A stretch of 64,000 nucleotides of DNA from Alligator mississippiensis (GCF_030867095.1 NC_081829.1:88290261-88354260); one strand, 5' to 3'; counted from the first letter of the stretch, positions 47,294-60,556 are shown. Program-made: numbers and translations. Notes: generated by a model from the sequence alone, not told the origin.

Positions 47294-47989
47294 AATCCTA
47301 CCAGACAGCAGTGTGCCCAAGTCATTTTGTGGATCTAGACCTAGGCATCTAACTCCCTTTTAAATCTGTGGGAGAGAGACATGGTTAAACATCCAACTAG
47401 ACAGCTACTTTTTCCTTTAGACACCTAAGCACTATAAACACTCTGTTCCTCAGCACTGAACTGAAGTCACGGGTCATGGAGATTGAGAATGATGTCTCTT
47501 TAAATAACCATTACCACTATGGAGCACAGAACCCCTTGGTGTGACTTCAACCCAGGAGCAGAGCCCTGAACAGCATGGCCCTACACTGTCATGGGCCCCG
47601 GTGTGATAGGTCTGGGGAGGTTTCCTTTTCCCCATGTCCCCATTTTGAAACCAGTTATACCCATCTAAACAAAGGCTGGCCTGCTTTATATATCCAGAGC
47701 TACAAAAAGGGAGAGCTCCTGCAGCCATTGAGCCATGGGCAGATCTAAGATTTTGAAGAGAAGGTGTCGATAGTGTGGCACGTCATCAGATATTACACAC
47801 TTTTTCCAGTTAAAGAGAAGCTAGAAGCTTTACTACCATACTGTGGGTTTAGGACTATATTATTCAGTTTAAGATCAAAGCAAAAGAAAAATATAACCTT
47901 ATTGTAATGTTCACCGATTTGCTAGGTTATATATAAAGTTTACAAGATCCCAAAAAGCTAGGCAAAGAGTCAAGAAATATTGTTTCATT

Positions 47990-48370
47990 AGTGCAATTGT
48001 CATTGGCAATGCATAACGGGTGCACGCAGATGTACGTGCACCCCCTGCAAAAAGGCATTGCTGACACTACCAGTGGCACCTGCGGGGGTTTGCCACTCAC
48101 CACCCCCACCCCCCTTGCTGCTGACACTGCCAGTGGCATCTCCAGGAGGTCCGCAATTGCTGCTGGCTGCCACTGCCAGAAGCGTCTGCAGGTGGTCCCT
48201 GAGTGCTGGATGGCATTTGGCACCCCTGCCCCCACCCCCAACCACAGACAGTACCATGGCCACCCACAGAAGCTCCCCACTTACCGTTGCCACTCTCCTG
48301 CCACTGGCAGTGCTGCCGCTGCCTGCAGGAGCTTGCCATGCCCCCCCAGCCTCCGGGGACATGTGGTATT
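47990..48370. repeat. GC-rich unclassified repeat with CACTGCCAGTGGC motifs
   Basis: GTGCACGCAGATGTACGTGCACCCCC opens the block, which then repeats CTGCTGACAC(T)GCCAGTGGCA-type motifs at about 60-bp spacing. Similar GC-rich text recurs at 63690-64000. Open frames here are by-products of composition. Confidence 0.5.
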
Positions 48371-48519
48371 CATGGCAGTAGTCATTATAGCTCAATACAC
48401 ATCTCTTATCCAGATTTATAAAACAAAATCTAACTTTCCTGAGTGTCTCGTCAGTGCATTGAATATTTTTACAAAATCCTTTGCAGTCAAGGATGATAGC
48501 CTTCCATGACTAGTGTCAG

Positions 48520-49075
48520 GCCTACTGGTCTTATCTGTGGGCCTGAAGATAGTTGATGAGGCTGATCTGGGATTGACCAACACTGCTGCAACTCAAGCAC
48601 ATGTTTCCATGTGGGGCAGGCAGCTCTGCTTTCTTGATTTGGTCCATGACATGCTGTTTATGTGGCTCCCATTTGTCCACCCACTGTTGTAAGGTTTCAT
48701 AATACTAAGATCCTTGAAGCAGACTCTTCCTCCATTTGAGGTGTTCCTGAGCAATAGTCTTCTACAAGATGATGTCAATGTTGCATTTTTTCTAAGTTGG
48801 CCTTGAGGATATCTTTGAATCACTTTCTCTTCTTTCCTCTTGAGCATACACCTGGACTGAGCTGGGAGAGTAAATCTTGCTTTGGGACTCTGGAGTCAGA
48901 CATCCAAATGAAGTGGCCAGCCCAGAGAAGTTGATGCTGAATGATCATTGCCTCAATGCTTGCGGTGTTTGCTTGCAAGAGGACACTAATGTTGGTGCAT
49001 CTATCTTCCCACTGGATTTGAAGGATCTTCCGAAGGTAGCATTGATGACATCCAATACTTCACTGTCAGGTGTTT
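48520..49075 (-). mobile_element. Non-LTR retrotransposon RT C-terminal fragment
   Basis: The minus strand encodes HQCYLRKILQIQWEDRCTNI, then ANTASIEAMIIQHQLLWAGH. This matches the FHQRCLR..L.I.W and RWAGH blocks after the reverse transcriptase in an L1/RTE-like family often mis-annotated as host genes. Further on is a degenerate zinc-finger-like end (CLSC...SLINYLQAHR then stop). Frameshifts break it into pieces. Not CR1; exact clade undetermined. Confidence 0.75.
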
Positions 49076-49121
49076 CCATACCTGAGTTAACGTTCCCCTG
49101 AATTAATATTTACACACCTGA

Positions 49122-49412
49122 GTTAAGGGTTATAGCTAGAGCTAAAAACAGTCATCAGGGCTGTGAAATAGAAGAGACATTGCCAGGAATAGCCAACAGA
49201 CAACAAGACTGCAGAAGAAAGGATAGCTTGAATAGTGGAACATCAAGGACATAATGAACATTATTACCAAGGGGAGAGGGTCATTAACACCTGTGGAGTG
49301 AAGTTCATTATAATGAACTATAAAGTCAATTGACTCCCCTCCAAAACAGTTGTTTTAAGGTTTGAGTGGAGCAGGAATCCACTACCACTGCAGTCCTGAT
49401 GGATCTCCTCCT
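49122..49412 (+). repeat. Unnamed dispersed repeat, copy 2
   Basis: Second copy of the unit at 19940-20290, same orientation, sharing AGAGCTAAAAACA, CAGGGCTGTGAAATAG, CAACAGACAACAAGACTGCAG, GGATAGCTTGAATAGTGGAA and GAGGGTCATTAACACCTGTG. It follows directly on the non-LTR fragment at 48.5-49.1 kb. Confidence 0.7.
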
Positions 49413-52400
49413 GCATTAATCTATAAGAGTCACTATGAGTTAAGGGCCAAATCCTTACAGGTACCCTCTCTACATCCCCACACCCGTTTTTGAGTTAAGG
49501 CTCTTGAAAGCCAAGGAGACTCTGGACCCCACCATTCAGCTAAGCACCAGTAATATGAACATCCCACCATTGAGGGGCTCTGTACCTCCACAGAGGAACA
49601 CTGAAGAGTTTAGTAGCCAACTTGCCCTTTTTCATTCTTTGTTTGCTCCATTTTATCTCTCCCCCCTCCACATCTTGGTTTCTTAAACTAATTTAATTAC
49701 ATTAATACCAGAAATAAATAATTAAGTGCACACTTGGTGGTTTTCAGCTGTTGCATCTGTATCCCACTGGAAATCACTTTGTCATCCCTGATGTTTGTTT
49801 GCAGCTGACTGGGCTTTGCACTACTTACATCTTATTTATATTAACACCATTGCATTATAATTTTCTTGTTTTTTATTATCCACAGCAGGAGACATGCAAA
49901 TGGGTAGGAGGAGATTGCTTTAATTCTTGTTTCTCTGTTTGGCTCTGAACATATTGCTCTGTTATTAATCCCTTACCAGCAAGGATTGTTGTAAATTTAT
50001 GCATAAGAGTTCATGAAGCAAATATTTTCAACAGTACAGAGAAAAATCCTTCCTAGGAAAATTGAGATGGTTTACGTTCCCAGTAAGCACAACTGCTTGG
50101 CTTCTGGAATATTGGTTTTTTGTTTTTTTTGTTTTTTTTATTTATAGTAGTCCTGTCCTATCACCAGTGGTGTAAACTGGTTCTGCTCCATCAACTTCAA
50201 TGGAACTATGATCATCTACATCAGCTGAGGATGATACCTATGAGCTTTCATAGCAATGTACCTGCTGCATAAGACCACGGACTTCATCAACCTGAGGTTT
50301 CTTCAGCAGTAGGGAGATGTATAAAATTACCTGGAAATAAGGTGAACACATGCCCACAACCAAGATGACAGCAAGTGAAAATTTGCTAGCAAGGCAAAGC
50401 AATAGCTGTGAAAAACTGTCACAGGTTATAATCAACTGAATCCTAGACTTACATGACAAATTTTATATGGACATGTGAAACAGAAGCACTGTACAGGCAT
50501 ATAATGCAGCTTTTGTATTTGGAGTGAAGAGTAAGAAGAGTAAAGAAAAAAAAAATTAGTGATTTCCTTGTCCTTTGAACAGGAAATAACTTACTGGGGA
50601 GGAGAGAATAATGGCCACGAATAGGTGGGAGTCCACAAGCCCTATGGCATTTGGAAAATAGTCATTAATACAGCACAGTGTAAATAGAGACAAAGATTTG
50701 AACATGGACTATACATATTTGCCTCTGTGTGTGTGGTTGCTGGAAGGAAAAGCATGTCCACAATGGTCAGTTTGTAACCGTGAATAGAATCACGGCAAGC
50801 ATGTGCCAGCACGAGTAGCATGTAAATACGGGGACTGGCTTGTCAAGTGTTACCCTGAGCTGGATGAACTTAACAGTGCGTCTTTTACAAAGCTCATTTA
50901 AATCCATGGGAGTCAAAAGGGACAAACCAAACACTACATTTTAAGTTCTGATGGCAAGTGATCAACCAGTGCCTCTAAGGAATTGTATTTGTAGACCTAC
51001 ACTTTCGTTTCCAGATATTAATAGGAAAATGTAGTATAAAATATCACAAGCCTGTGTTACTTGTGAATCACTTCACCAATTACCCAAAAAGCTTCAGTCA
51101 TTAGATAAATATTTCAAACCAAAGGGGGGGGAGGGGGGACAAAACCCCACTGCTTTAGAACCACCTTCCCCTTAATTATTGGATCCTGTTAGACTCGACA
51201 TCTGTTGCCAATGAGCATGATTTTAAAAATTAAAATCAATTTGTAACCATCTGAGGCACTAGACACAGCATATGGTGGACCTGTTTAAATTTCCTTAACG
51301 CAGTCAATATTATCATCATTTGTGACTCACCCATCAGTTAAACCATTTGCCTATTCCCGTTGTGTGAAATTATGTGTATTAATGGGCGCTTTCTGTACCC
51401 TCAGCTCATTACTTTTGATCAGATTTAATTCTAAATTGTTTTTATTTGTGCCTCTTGGAAAATTGCCATTGTAACTTGAATGCAGGATGTATGAAATTTA
51501 AGCCATCTTCAGTCATGCTGAGTTCTGGGAATCACAATCCTACACTATCTACAGGGAAGCTTTCAGAGATCTGTCTTGCTGTAATTAGGAAAGAGCTTTT
51601 CAAAACCTTTGCAGCAAGAATTGTTCTACAATCCTCATCTAGTGTTTCCCTAGATGTAAGATCTGAATACATTTGTGTACTCGCAGAGTTTGCAAAGGAG
51701 GCTTTGAAATGGTTCATGACAATGTTTATATTGCTAACGTGTTTAAGTGTCAGGTGGCAGAAGTCCCTCACTTCATGGGCAAACAAATCTGATTTAAGAA
51801 ACTATTTATTTATGTATTTATTCATTTCTTCAAGATCATATTCTGCTGCTATTACTCTCAATGACTAGAGAACAGCCCCTTGCAGAGTAAAAGGATATTG
51901 TGTGTCAGAAGTTCTGATCAGGCCCTTAGAAATTAAAATGCGATTCTGGAGTTTCTCCTTCTGTTTCTTAGTTCCAGTTGCAGCTTGTCATAAGTCACCT
52001 CTTACTGCGAGGAGTGTGCATCTCACTCGATGGGGAAACTATAAAACAATATTTCATTTGTATTAATGCAGCACATTTTCTGCATCTGTTTTTTCTCTCT
52101 AGATATTTATACTAACATATGCTGAGAGGAAGGCAATGTGTCCAGAAGCATTACTCCATATTTATGCCATGGCAACAGAAAACAGATTCCATCCTTTTAA
52201 TTCTATCCCACTTTTCACATAAAAACCATCTCAAACATTGTGGTGCAGAATCTATGTACTGTTGCTCAGCAAGAACTGACATAGATGATGGTTGTGCCTG
52301 GGACCACTCCAATTCCTTTCTTCAAGGACTTAATATGTGTGTTGAAGTAACTAGTAGCCCTAAATTTAAGGTCCCTTTTAATCCAAGGTAGAAAAAGTGT

Positions 52401-53127
52401 TGCTTTGTAAAAGCTTGAGTCGAGGTAAGAGCAATCCATACAGCAAGCTTCCTATTTTGACAGTGCTTTAGTTCCAGACTACTAGGCTATTTGTTTAAAA
52501 AGCTTAAAAAAAAAAAAAAAATGTATTTGAAGCAGAATAGGTGTTGTATAAGCAAGTGAAATAAGTGACACCAGAAATCAGAGATTCACTGAGTGATTAG
52601 TGAAACTCTAAAGGCTTATTGATTCAGTGTGGGAAAAAAAATATATATATCCCTCATTTTTATTTATTGGTACTAATGTGAATCAACTAGTTTTAATGAA
52701 CACAGGTTCCCTTATGTTCCAGTCCAGCTGGGAATGGAGGTGCTCCAGCACTTTTGCTTCCACTTTTAGCCAGGAGGAGAAAATGGGGAGTTGAAAAATG
52801 AAATGAGGATTTAAAAATATGCAATATATAAAAGGAGAGATATAAGCCAAATAAATACCATCACACCGAAGTGTCAGGGTCTGAACATCCCTGAATTGAA
52901 TTGATGGGAGTTCAAAAAGCCAATATTGATCTCAATTCAAATTTGAGAAATAGTCCATTATAAAAAAATGAGTTGAGTAAAACCTCAGGCCTGCCTACTT
53001 TGAAGTGTAGATATTTGAACTCTAGAAGTGGATTAACCACCTTGAGCTCAACATCTTTTACTTGGACTATAAGCTCTTTGGAGGAGGGGCCATCCTTTGT
53101 TCTATATGTTTCCTGGGCTAGGCATTA
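49413..53127. other. Long repeat-poor tract
   Basis: No gene and no clear repeat. A 140-codon frame at 51446-51868 lacks an ATG start and any recognisable domain. The absence of repeats over about 3.7 kb is unusual for this window. Confidence 0.45.
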
Positions 53128-53163
53128 CATGCATGCATGCATGCATGCATGCATGCATGCATG
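53128..53163. repeat. (CATG)9 self-complementary microsatellite
   Basis: Nine uninterrupted CATG (ATGC) units. The motif is its own reverse complement and alternates purine and pyrimidine throughout. Confidence 0.97.
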
Positions 53164-56100
53164 TTCTCAGTAGTAGTACAGTCTTGAGCCTGTGAAAAGT
53201 CACCAAGTTATTTTAAGACTATACCTTTGTATTAAATACCAGCAGCTATCCATAATACAAATCTATTGGAAAGCACAAATTATATAATGTAAATTTGGAA
53301 ACTTGCACCAATCTTCTATATACTACTGTAGGTTGTTTGAAAAGACTCATGAATCTGGACTACTTGGTCACTACGCAAAATGCATTTCAGCGGGTTATAT
53401 AGTTGATGCTGTCAGTCTTTGCAGCCACTGAATTTGTATTTAGTCCATATGTTTTCAGGGAGAACAGTATTCTTTTAGGCTACAGGTTAATCATTGAAGG
53501 ACCATTTTTACTCGATGTGATTAGCACCTTACTCTCCAAGTAGTTCTATATATTAAAAAAGGTAAAAGAAAAAAAATAAGGACTGTAGCACTCAGAGGAA
53601 AGGTATCACAACCTAGCTACAGAAAAACAATGAATTACTTTGGTAGAAGTAATAATCCATGGAAGTGCATATTTTGTACTTACTTCCTCATCCCCAAGGA
53701 CACAGGCAAGTTTTCAAGCTAGTCCAAATTAGCCACTTGAAAAATTTCTCCAGGTAATGATCTTCTTTACACAAGAACCAGCAGCAGCATGGAAGAGCAC
53801 ATCTAGGGGGATACGAATCATTTGTTTTTCAAAAGCAAGTAGGAATGTATGCTGCCTACATAACTCACAAAACATTTTGCTATTATGATTGGTGCTATAT
53901 ACAGCTACAGCAGAGAAGAATTTAAGACACTTTAAACATTAAAGGTGAGTTTCAGCACAGGAGAGAGAGAAGCTAAGTGGCAGGGACAGGTTACACCTCT
54001 TTGGTAAGAATGGAAGTCCCAGGCAGACCATCATTTTGAGCAGCTTCCAGACGTCAGTGGGTTGCATCACGAACTTGTGAGCTGGAATCCTCCAATTCTC
54101 CAGCTATACTAGGGTTTTTGTATACAGCCTGTTATGACCCTATAGCAGTTTGGGGGGGGGGGGGGGAAGGGGAAGAATGTATACTACAAGAAGACCTGAA
54201 AAGCATCTAGCCATTTCCCATTTCCAGCTTCCCTTAACTTGTTCTTACACAGCAGAACTCAAAACCAGGCAACTATGGAGATGCACCAGCAGAGATGCTC
54301 TTCCATGGCAGACAGAGGTACAGCTCCCTGTTGTAACTCAGAATGCTTTTCAGGAAGCACTCCAAGTTACAGTGATCCTCTAGACCAAGCAGAAGTTCAC
54401 TGTTGGTCCCAGGAGGGAGAAGAATCTAGTAAGCCTGAAGCTGGTTTACTGTAGTAATTACCCTTCTTCCCTCCCAGCCTGCCCCTGTTTTCAGAAAGTG
54501 AGGGAGGAAAGGGAGCAGAGGGAGCTCATCCTAGGTTTTCCCCAGCTGGTGCTGGAGGGTGGGGTGTGTGTGAATTGGAGCCCACCCCCATCCCACCTGA
54601 TGGGTTCCAATACATCCACCCTACCACCTAACAGGGGCTGAAGGTAGTCTTAGATTGACCTCTTTCTACTCCCTTCCCCCCCCCCATTCTGAAAACAGCT
54701 CCCAGGCTGGCAGGCAGAGCAGACAAGTTACAGAAGACATGGTTTTGAAGAGTCTTCATCTGACCCATCATGCAACAAAGAGGCAGATTTTTGCAGGGTC
54801 AGGCTCTTTTGAAGTGCTCTGCAGTCAGTCACTTCTGTTTGGTCATGGCTATAGAGACTTTTCAGAGGTCAGATCAGGCAAAGATTGTCACTTCTGTCTG
54901 CACCTTGAGTAGTTTATAGCCAATTTGTAATCCCTAAAGGTGAGATTTTTTTTTTTTTTTTTTAAAAAGAGTTTGCCCCTGGAGACAATACCTGCTCTGT
55001 CACCAACAATAAAGTCTGCCAGGTGGCCTATCTACCTCAAGAGATGGAAAGGCTGCTGCAGAGGAACAGTTTTAGTTCAAGAAGCATTTATGTCCTAGAG
55101 CCACCTATATTCAGAGTAGTTGTTATAGACAACTCTGGAAAGAAGTGGTTAGAAGTTTAGAAGCTTTTTCTTGGTGCTTTGCAAGTGCTAACTGGACTTC
55201 CAAAACCTGAAATCACACCTGGGCTCTGCACAATATCTGCCTGTATAACATCTAAAACACTTCCTGGCATAAGGAGCATACACTTTTATCAGTTCTTAAG
55301 AAGTAGGAAAATAAATAAGGGTATCATTATCTACACCTGTCCAGGCTGTAGCATACTGATGAGCTATAGGGAATAGATATTTTAAAGTGCTATTATATGG
55401 AGGGGGGGAAGAGGGAGAGGCAGGAAGAGAAAAGAGACTTGTTTACCAGGATATATAGTACATTAATAGCTGAGAAGAACAAGCTTAAAACAAAACCCTA
55501 GAAGTCAAAACAACCATCAATTGGGAACCCAACTTACTAGTCAATATATTGAGTTGTGAGACCTACAAGGATAGAATTTCAGGTGATTTTACAATAAAGG
55601 GTAGAGAAATCTTCATTAAGAAACCCCCCCTTCAATCTCAACATACTGCAATTTTTTTCATAGCTACTATACATAGTACCTTTCCAACTGTCCAAGTCCT
55701 ATTAGCCAAACTCTCTCAAAACTGCTTCCCATTAAGGAATGTGCCCTTCTGCTCAATCTTCTACAAACAGCCCAGCACCTTCCTTCTAATCCTGAGGACT
55801 TCTACTTATAGGAAGTGCTGACTCTGAATGGTCATGTGACCCAATTGAGCCAATCAACCAGAGTCTTTAAAGAGGGTGGTAGATTATTGCAGTAGAGCTC
55901 TGGTTAGAGTCTGGTGTAGTAGTGCTTATGGGAAAAGTTTCAGTTTAGTATACAATCACTGTAACATTTTTTTTCAAGTTGCTAGGAAGCAGAAATGAGT
56001 TCAGGTAGCTAGGGCTCAAACCTGAAAGAGATGAGTGCGACTTATTTAGCAGCGTACTATTAAGACCAAAGGTCATTGAAATGTGAATAAGCAAGTCAAG

Positions 56101-57456
56101 GTATAGTTAATTCACAGGTAGAGGAGCTTCTTGACAACCAGTGCTTAACAGGGTAATGTAAACAGAGCCGGTAGAAAATAGACTCTTTAAATAAGGAAAA
56201 CTACTATGTTTCTAAGAATGAATGCCATTAAGAATACATTTAGTACTAGGTCAGCAAGTTTAATTGGAATAATGGGAAGTTGAACAAGCCGTGCACTACA
56301 TAATGCTGTATTTTCATACAACTTCAGAAACCTCGGTTAATCATGCTTTTAGTTTGAATGTCCTGACCCATTTGGAACACTTAAATGCCTGTTGATGTAA
56401 GGATATCACAGTTCTAGCTCTTCCTAGGCAGTCACATACCCAATTTGAACATCAAGATAAGGCCCTTGATGCCTATAGATAGGTAAAAGGGCAGAGGCTG
56501 ATTCTGGGTCATTTTTGCCTGAGACTGAGGAGTTCCCTGTATGCTTCAATGATGGGAGTATAGAGGACATAACACACAGTTTTCATATCTCATGATGGTC
56601 TGTTCTGCCTTTGGTTGCCATTGCTAACAAAATGATAATCTAGATAAGTCACCACAAAAAAACCCTATGGCCTTTAGTTTACCAGTTGGTTTTTTTATAG
56701 AACAAATAAAACCATTTTCTAAAGTATTTGCTTATTAGAGCTGTCTTTAGGGGCTCAAAGGCAACTTATTAGAGGGGCCTTGAGGGTTACAAATGCTGAA
56801 TCTACACTAAAATATTTCATTCCATTTTCTTAATGCCAGTTTCATATGGTCTTGGAGGCACATAGCCACTGAGGCGTAGACTCAAGTGCAGGCATTTTTA
56901 CCAGGGTGTTTTATAACCCAGATCAATCTTTCTGGATTAACTGTTAAACAATCAGTGTACAAAATCCCACTATAAACACAAACCCAGCAACAGAGTCTTT
57001 TGTTAACCTTTTTAAGGCTCTCACAATACTCCATGTTTGCAGTATGCCAAAGCAGCATGATGGCATAAGAGACAAAGTCATTTGATTGGGTTCCCCACAA
57101 AACTCTTGTTTTAATTTTGATCTCTGAGGCTTAGGTTGAAATCATATCAGGCCTTTACAGAAGGGCACGCCTACCAAGTTATGTTAGACTCCTGGTGTGG
57201 ACCAGACCTGGAAGCAATGCCTGCTCTTCCCATGGATTTCAAAGAGCTTTAAATGTGGTCTTGGTTATGTCAGTTTGCCTGTATTAGCCTCTCTTTCCTA
57301 TTTTTCTGATTTAAAATCAGACTCTCTTTTCTTTGCTCCCTTGTTGACCCTTCAGAATCCAATGCAAGTCACCTGAAGATCAATAATATTTCCAGTATTT
57401 ACTTTAGATCTTTTGTTTGCTTTTCATGCAGATATGACTTGCAGCAAAAAGGTATG
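53164..57456. other. Intergenic, few structures
   Basis: Poly(G) at 54150 and poly(T) near 54945; otherwise nothing recognised. Confidence 0.45.
54150..54167. repeat. Poly(G) tract
   Basis: A G run of about 16 bases followed by AAGGGGAAG. Simple repeat. Confidence 0.85.
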
Positions 57457-57464
57457 TCCTAGAT

Positions 57465-57691
57465 TAGAGGTTCCTACACTTTTTCTTATTGCATACCCCT
57501 TCCAGATTTGCCAGCTGCTTGCATACCCCTACCAGCATACATTTTATATTTTAAACCCTTAAATACCAATCATTATTATTATTATAATGAAAATTAAATC
57601 CATCATTACATCATTTCTTCCACATACCCCCCTCCCCCCAGATGTATCATATACCTCCAGGGGTATGCATACCACAGTTTGGGAATCCCTG
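57465..57691. mobile_element. hAT MITE with perfect 8-bp TSD
   Basis: The ends TAGAGGTTCCTACACT and, on the other strand, CAGGGATTCCCAAACT form the hAT inverted repeat. It is flanked by perfect TCCTAGAT at 57457-57464 and 57692-57699. A repeated GCATACCCCT motif lies near both ends. 227 bp, noncoding. Confidence 0.9.
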
Positions 57692-58287
57692 TCCTAGATG
57701 CCATATACAGCTGTGTTCCCATGCCTGTGTACTACCTGAATAATAGGGAAATCAATAACATTTAATGATCCCCTGGAAAGGAAATGGTATCATGTTCAGG
57801 GCAAGCAGAATAACACAGGACACTGTAGGCTGTTTTTCTTTCTGAGCTTACCACTGAATTTAAACTATACTTTATACATTTGAATTGGCATCTAAACACA
57901 TTTTTGAGCATAAAGGTCATAACTTGTATTCAGATGGAAGAGGCCTGTGAAGCAATAAACACGGAAAGAGGATTAGATTTTTTTTTTTTAATTTCAAAAA
58001 TGCACCAGTAGATGGTAGAGAAAGGTACATTCCTATGACCCATTAGTAGCTTCTTGTGGCAGAATTGGACAACCTGTCTTATTATGAAGCACCCCAGGAG
58101 CTCAAACAGTTTAGCACACTGAAAACAAGGTTATGGACTGGGGCAAGAGTGGCCCTTGTTTCATGCACAGAGCTTGGTGCAATAATAAAGGGACTGTGCT
58201 TGGACTGCAAGAACTCAGATCTTTATTAGAAGAACTGTCTGTTTGGGGGCTGTGTGGTGCAGTGTATGCTTAGCGCTATTGCTTTAG

Positions 58288-58470
58288 AGTTGTTGGTTGT
58301 AGCCATGCTGATCTAAGGACACAGGCAGACAAGGTTCTTTGGGTAGATGTGATATCTTTTATTAGACCAACTAAATAGTTGGAAAAAATGTTCTTTGCAA
58401 GTGTTTGGGCACAAACACCCTTCTTCAGGCATAGGGAGAGTCTGCTGGTGAACAGTGTGCTCTCCTGGCT
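58288..58470 (-). mobile_element. PLE 3' terminal fragment
   Basis: Read on the minus strand it carries the same tail as the 12-kb PLE pair: the CCTGAAGAAGG-GTGTTTGTGCCC motif, a TTGGTCTAATAAAAGATATC stretch, and the terminal extension through CTTAGATCAGCATGG to CAACCAACAAC. Only the 3'UTR is present. Confidence 0.85.
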
Positions 58471-59979
58471 AGAATAGAAGCCAAAATGCAAAATGTAGGT
58501 CTGTGGACATGTAATAAAATACTTATATTTAAAATAAATACTTCTGTGGCAAATAAAAGCATGTTGGAATAAGAGGAAGCAAAGTTGTACCTACAACTCC
58601 ATATTATTCCATTAACACATGGATAATATTGGTTAATGGGAGTTATGTTTCCCACCACATCAGAGAAGGTTCTGATTTTCTTGAGTCTGCTGAAAGGATT
58701 ACAAAAGCACCAATATCAATTGATATTGCACTAGCTTCATGCGAGATTCAGATGAAGGGCTCGACAGTTTGCCAGCTGTAGGAACTAGTTTCTTTAAATT
58801 TGCCCTTTTAATCACAGAAGGTCTCTTAGCAATTTCAGCTTTTGGGAAATGAGGCAGTGTCCATAGGTAGGGGTGGATTCTTCATTACAAACCTTTCCAG
58901 CAAGATTTGTTCTCACAGAACACAGCAATTTTGCTTAATTGCTTTGTTAAAGTACATGGTGTTGTAAAATACAGTGTGCACTGATTGGGTCACAGTAAAC
59001 TTAGCTTTGTGCCTGGATGAATACACTTCATCAGTTGATTGTAAGTATACATCTTTGCTTTTGTCCAGAAAACAGAATAGAGTGCTGATTTAAAAGATTG
59101 CCTGTTGATACCTAGACTATCTGTATTCTTCAGACTATTGTCTTGAATTTTTTAGCAAGGTTACACACTTACCTAATAGTTTTTATTTACATATCACTGT
59201 AAACAAAGAACGATTCAAGGCTTCACATGTATTAAAGCATTAATCCCTACAATTAGGGCTTGTTGAATTATTCAAGACTAATAAATTATCCAAATAATGT
59301 ATTTATTCCCTTCATTAATGAATCAATTACCCATTGTGATTTATGTTAATGTATCTGTTATTCATATATAGTCATGAAATAGTTTGTGTAAACACATTTC
59401 AGCCTAGTACTTGTGATTTTTTTTTTTTCCTCTGTTCCTCATGTCCAGTCTGTAAATGGTCATCTAAATCACATGGTACCATGTATTTTGCCTACCTGGA
59501 CAACTACAATATTTTAAAATAATAAAACAATGAAGAAAAAATACTGAATAACCAATATACTTGTTTTTTATGAGCACTGTTGTTTGCATGCAAATGCAAT
59601 ATGCAGATATGGAACTGTATTTCTCAGACAAAAACCAGCTCATGAAATTATCAGATGATGCGTGGGAAGAGCATGGATGAAGTGAAAGTCATTTGGAATT
59701 CAAATATTTGCATGCAATGTTTTTGCAATATGCAGTCTACTCTATTTTCATATTCCAGTGAGGAAGCCAAAATCTTAAGAGACACAAAGAAGCCAACTGC
59801 AGTAGCCATAGGCAAATCAATCTGAATGAAACTTGGAGAAAGGAGCTCATGTTGTGAGAGGAAGGAGGTTGAAGGAGGCACTGGGAAGTTATGCTGTATG
59901 TCCATGGCTAAAATGCTGGGAACAGTTTTAGCATTTCTATAAATAATTTCTTACTAAGAGCTAGGATAGTTTTACAGTG
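58471..59979. other. Intergenic, nothing recognised
   Basis: AT-rich unique sequence. Confidence 0.45.
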
Positions 59980-60554
59980 CAGGCAGTCCTCAGACTTACG
60001 ACACAATTGGTTCCTGAAAACTGCATCTTAAGTCGAAACGTTGTAACTTGGAACCAATTTTCTCATAAGAAGCAATGTTATAAATGGGGGATTGGTTCCT
60101 GAACCAAGGCCCGATACCCTATTTTCACCAAAAATACCCCAGAATTTTGTACTCGATCAATTATAGATTAATAATATAGCTACATTAATGTATTTATATT
60201 GTAAATAGCAATCGTATTGATTTGGAAGGATTTCTTTGAGGTGACTTTGCTGCACTTTTTGAAAGGCTCTTGGTTGAACCTTTTGAAGGGTTCTTGGCTG
60301 GAGTCTTCTTAGGAGTCTTGGCTGCAGGTTTTTCTGGAGTCTTGTCTGCTTTCTTAAAGAAAGCGTCCAAGGAAGTTTGGACAGATGTTCTCCAGGGCGA
60401 TGAGTGACGCAGTAAACTTCTTCGCTGGTGTGGCGTCGCATCGGATCAAGCGTTGTAAAGTCGAAACTAATGTCAAAGTTGAAACAGGGTGTCAATTTAT
60501 AAATGTAAGTGTGAAACGTTATAACTTGAAATGCTGTAAGTTGAGGACTGCCTG
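59980..60554 (-). mobile_element. Tigger/pogo-like DNA transposon remnant
   Basis: CAGGCAGTCCTCAGACTTACGAC at the left mirrors GTAAGTTGAGGACTGCCTG at the right. The right end is followed by TA; the left end is preceded by TACAGTG. The minus strand encodes TSLDAFFKK, then a Lys/Pro/Ala-rich tail (ADKTPEKPAAKTPKKTPAKN). This looks like the C-terminus of a Tigger-type transposase (LDSFF, then basic tail). The catalytic core is absent, so this is an internally deleted non-autonomous copy. Confidence 0.7.
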
Positions 60555-60556
60555 TA

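Noticed and set aside
47991-48509. Overlapping frames of 100-170 codons on both strands
   Set aside because: C-rich repeat text read in all frames, with no conserved motif.
51446-51868. A 140-codon open frame as a possible gene
   Set aside because: It starts at TTG, has no recognisable domain, and no convincing splice sites or neighbours. Kept only as part of a repeat-poor tract.
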